Below the pieces are notes generated by a model that was not told where the DNA came from, ran no database searches, and worked only from the letters and a program-made list of their open reading frames with translations. From contig JAKJXP020000088.1 in NCBI GenBank assembly GCA_022225965.2, positions 62,001 through 126,000 on the forward strand: 64,000 nucleotides of DNA. Direction: 5' to 3'. A program made the position numbers and the translations under genes. Positions 59,006-64,000 of the stretch are shown here, piece after piece (within the stretch, counting starts at the first letter, position 1; the number at the start of each line of letters is the position of its first letter). The DNA is from Diatrype stigma (taxonomy: Eukaryota; Ascomycota; Sordariomycetes; Xylariales; Diatrypaceae).

Positions 59006-61263
59006 TCAGCACAAGACCTTATACACCTTCTTCCAAGCGGGCCAGCCCTTGCGCTCCTCGCGCTCCTGCGCCACGAGGATGGGCAGGTTGAAGTCGCGGC
59101 GGCCCGTGTCGAGGTCCATGTCGTCGATGCGGATGACCGACGTGCGGTACCAGAGGCGGTGGCCGACGTAGAAGACGACCACGATCGGCACCGCCATGTA
59201 CTGCAGGAACAGGTTGCGGACGCGGTCCTGCGTCGTGGACGTCGTCGTGGTCGCGTCACCGCCGCCCGGGTTCCCCGCGTCCGTGGCGTTGAACCCACCA
59301 CCACCACCACCGCCGCCGCCGCCGGCGGTGCTGTGGTTGGCGGCGCTGTGGGCGCGCCCGCTGCCGATGAGGTCGTCCTCGACGGGCCACAGCCCGACCC
59401 AGAACTGGGCGACCAGCACGAGCGCGTTGAAGAAGAAGCCGAGCCAGGAGCCGACGACGCCGCACTGGGCCGTGAAGGCCAGCTCGCGGACGCTGTGGCC
59501 CCGGCGGGCCCAGGCCTGGCGGAAGCGGATGTGGGCCAGGCAGATGGAGCCCCAGGTGAAGATGGACGACAGGCCGGAGATGGACAGGAACCACTCCAGG
59601 ATATTAGCCTGGGATTCCACGTTGGCGAGGTACGCCAGCAGGCCCATCAGCGACGCGATGATGATGGCCACCAGGGGGCGGCCCCGGCGGTCGATGTAGG
59701 CGAAGCACCGCGGGGCCTGGCCCTGGTCGGCCAGCGCCGCCAGCGTGCGCGACGACCCGAACACGGACGAGTTGCCGACCGAGAGGACGGCGATCAGGAT
59801 GACGACGTTCATGACCGACGGCAGCACCTCGATGCCGGCGTTCTCGATGGCGATGACGAAGGGGGAGGCGGCCGCGGAATCGTCCGGCAGGAGCAGGCGC
59901 GGGTCGTTGTACGGCACGAGAAGCCCGATCAGCGTCAGGGACACGATGTAGAATAGCGTAATACGCCAGAAGACCTGCTTGATGGCTGTCGGGAGAGACT
60001 TCCGCGGGTTGGCCGTCTCGGCAGCAGCGAGCCCGACCAGCTCCGTGCCAGCAAACGCGAAAGCAGCCGTGACGAAGACGCTACATAGGCCCTTGAAGCC
60101 GTTGTGAAATGCGCCGGGATCCCTCCAGAACTGGACCCCGATATAGCCACCACTAGGACCACCGCCGATGTTGAGGACGATACCCAGCAAGCTATCAAGC
60201 AAGGGGAAAAAGAAGAGATCGCGTTAGCGCATCGAAGAATTGCGGACCCGGATCCGGAATAGGGGGTCAAGATAGATATGTTTTTCACTCACATGAAGCC
60301 GATGACAGCGACCACCTTGACAATGGCGAAGACGAACTCAGCTTCACCATAGCCCTTGACGCCGAAGAAATTGATGATGACAACGAAGATCAAGAAGATG
60401 GTGACAAAGATGGCTTTGTTGATATTGGGGTTCCAATACGCCAGGGTGATGGAGGCGGCGATGATCTCGAGAGGGAGCACAACGAGCCACTGCAGGGCGT
60501 AACTGTTGCCAACAGATTAACGTGTGAGAAAAAAAAACGAAGACCAAGACTGCCAGGCTCGAAACACAAAATCCTCAGCAGAAGCAGCAGGCAAGCAGGA
60601 AAGCAAGCAAGCGGCATGATAAGACTAGATTAGATAGACAGAGACTTACTTCCAGCCCATGGCGAAGCCCCACGAGGGATCCAGGAAGCGCGTGGAGTAG
60701 GCGGAGAAGGAGCCGGCGACGGGGAAGGCGACGGCGAGCTCGCCGAGGGCCTGGACGGTGCAGTACAGCATGGCGCCGATGAAGCTGTAGGCGATGAGGA
60801 CGGAGGCGGGGCCGCCGATCTCGAGGGCGCGGCCCGAGGCGACGAACAGGCCGGTGCCGATGGAGCCGCCGATGGCGATCATCTGCAGGTGGCGGCCCTT
60901 GAGCCGCCGCGCCAGGTGCGAGTGCGCCGTCTGCAGGTTGGCGCGCCGCACGTCGTAGTAGTGGCTCTGGGTCGACCCCCGCCGCACCAGCATCGGCCGG
61001 CTCTGCTGCAGGTGCAGGTTCAGGTTCAGCGGGTCGACCTCGCCGGCGGCGATGTCATCCGCTGCTGCTGCGGATTCGGGGTCCTCGGAGACCAGCCGCT
61101 GGTTGGGGTCCCGGCGGAAGCTGTCGACCCAGCGCTCGAGCAGCTTCGGCTGCGCCACGTCCTCGTACAGCGGCTCCCGCATCGTGTAGGCGCTCCCCTG
61201 GGCGAGCGAGTCCTCCTTGTTCGGGAATATGTTCATCTCTATATCGCGGTTGGACGGCGGCAT
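59006..61263 (-). CDS. Amino-acid permease (YAT/AAT family)
   Basis: Exons 61263-60650, 60502-60293 and 60191-59006 give 669 residues. After a 120-residue hydrophilic N-terminus come GRHLQMIAIGGSIGTGLFVASG (first membrane helix, GGSIGTGLF at 132-140), AVAFPVAGSFSAYSTRFLDP and the motif GWNYALQWLVVLPLE, which spans the first intron. IILA-type segments and FAFAGTELVGLAAAE follow. This is the amino-acid permease family of the APC superfamily, plasma-membrane proton symporters such as yeast Gap1. A loop before the last two helices is a glycine run plus Thr/Asn-rich residues (about 59275-59335), unusual for the family. The C-terminus WPAWKKVYKVLC resembles the palmitoylated F/WC ending of Gap1 relatives. 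The specific substrate cannot be read from sequence. Confidence 0.9.
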
Positions 61264-62607
61264 CTCATCCCCGCTGTATGCGCACCTCGGAGAAGGCAAG
61301 GTCAGGTACGGGAATATATATATCAATGGGTAAATATGTATGAAGGTGTATTATCTGGCTCTGTATCTGTATCTGTATCTAAGTGAAGCTGTGGAAGAGA
61401 GGGAGAGAACGGCGATGTGATAGGTAAGATCGAACTGGGGCCCGGCTGATGACGGCCGAAACCCAAATCAAGCATCTCATGCGGCGTCAACCAGGTGTAT
61501 GACGGCCATGGATATGCTTGACGCTATACACAAGGGAGCGCACGCAGAGCGCGCACAGAGGGGGGATTGTCGCAACTAGGTAATCGTGGTGGACCGTCGT
61601 TGCCGCGGCCGGTACCGTTATCGTCGCCGTTAAGCCGCTATCTAAGCCGGCTGGAGGAGTGGACTGGACCGGAGCACTTCGTAGGCTTCTCAGTTCTGAA
61701 TGGAGGATGTTACGCGCAAATTGCTATCGACAAATGTAAGAAATTCGTTGTCGGCGATGTATCGAAGCGAGGTCTTGCCTGCCCCAAAACCGATTATACT
61801 GAAGGAGGTTTGGCTGGGTTGGATTATAGAGCAGAACGGTCAGGGCAGGGTTCCAGTCCAACTGTATGCGATCGATCTGCATCCAATGCTATCTATAAAC
61901 TACAAGCATGTATGTACGTACATACATACATACTCGCCAGCCAGGTTCCTTAGATAACGGCCAATGGAAGTGGGGGTGAACCCGGAGAGCTGGTCGATCA
62001 GCACAGCCTATCGCCATCACTAACTGATACCGAGGGTTGACACCATGTATGTACCATGTGCTGACACCGAGAGGGACATCTGGACCCCTGGCAGCACATC
62101 GGTCCGCAATCAATCCTGATGTACTTTTGTCTTTTGTTTGCCCACCCGTCCGTGCCATAGCGTCTCAACGTATCAGCGTATCCACCACTTTGTGTAGAAA
62201 GTGTTAGGTACTATGTAGATACGAAGTATTGCACACTCACCCCACCACCAATGGTAAGGGATACTAAGGTAGGATGTAGTACACATGGTATATTGTAGCA
62301 GTTATGAGGTATGAAATACCTTAGATAGGCCTTGTGCCTCCTTCCATCATCACTGACTGATCCACGACATTGTGGATTTTAAGGGGTCGAGGCCAGCTAT
62401 GATGGGCCCCATAGGATGTTTGTTGACTATATGACCAGATATGCCAAACAATAGACATTGCTACACCTACGTAGAAACAAACAAGGAAAAAGGAAAATAT
62501 TTCGACACAAATGAAACAGATCTAGGTACTATATACTACGTGCCAGGGGCTAAAGTTTGAACAAGAATGATTATTAAGATATTTATACATACGAGACGTC
62601 AAATTTT
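61264..62607. other. Intergenic, promoter side of the permease gene
   Basis: About 1.3 kb. GTATCT repeats occur at 61361-61381, close to the permease start, and ATGTACGTACATACAT at about 61910-61930. A 128-codon plus frame at 61567-61953 starts without ATG and shows nothing recognisable. Confidence 0.5.

Positions 62608-64000
<1,393 letters not shown>

Noticed and set aside
61567..61953. 128-codon plus frame upstream of the permease
   Set aside because: Begins without ATG, ends in a TACATA simple sequence and shows no recognisable domain.

Overview
The window is nuclear DNA of a filamentous ascomycete (Pezizomycotina), most likely a Sordariomycete. The evidence is GC-rich genes with 50-220 bp introns carrying GT-AG borders and CTAAC/CTGAC-like branch sites; fungus-specific families (HeLo-NACHT NLR, GH10 xylanase, Atg22, DUF3602, Trs130, GH47); and large AT-rich blocks of repeat-induced-point-mutation (RIP) type, in which CAA/CAG/TGG codons have become TAA and catalytic residues are lost. 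The species cannot be named from the sequence alone.

Layout. 335-6040 is a RIP-degraded Ty3/gypsy-type LTR element on the minus strand (243-bp LTRs), followed by a 258-bp TA-flanked MITE (6177-6434). Next come a BAH-PHD chromatin reader (7487-8963, minus) and an Atg22-type vacuolar effluxer (11109-13354, minus). 13563-24668 is an 11.1-kb RIP-degraded gypsy element (122-bp LTRs, GTAG target duplication) with gag, pol and an unexplained third frame after integrase. Then follow a HeLo-NACHT NLR (26398-29589), a GH10 endoxylanase (30720-32118), a DUF3602 protein (32853-33489, minus), a SprT-like zincin (35020-36123, minus), a cytochrome P450 broken by one stop codon (37075-38590), an aldo-keto reductase (39236-40494), the geranylgeranyltransferase-I beta subunit (41737-43424) and TRAPPII subunit Trs130/TRAPPC10 (43912-49172, minus). 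49583-50522 is a RIP-mutated element with 96-bp terminal inverted repeats. 50830-53610 is a modular minisatellite with an inverted arm, C/G hairpins and eight TTACGTAA palindromes. The right part holds an NTF2-like/disordered protein (55331-57121), an amino-acid permease (59006-61263, minus) and the 3' part of a GH47 alpha-mannosidase running off the right edge (62608-64000, minus).

The genes do not form one pathway. Most are single housekeeping genes (prenylation, TRAPPII trafficking, vacuolar efflux, ER glycan trimming, amino-acid uptake) and two are accessory (NLR, xylanase). No operon-like or convincing biosynthetic cluster is seen. The features most worth following are the third frame of the 11-kb retroelement, the minisatellite with its repeated bZIP-type palindrome, the split PHD finger of the BAH protein, a 6-nt microexon in the Atg22 gene, and an ATG-bearing 8-bp repeat in front of the prenyltransferase. 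All exon borders were placed by eye from splice signals, frame and family similarity; no alignment or RNA evidence was available.
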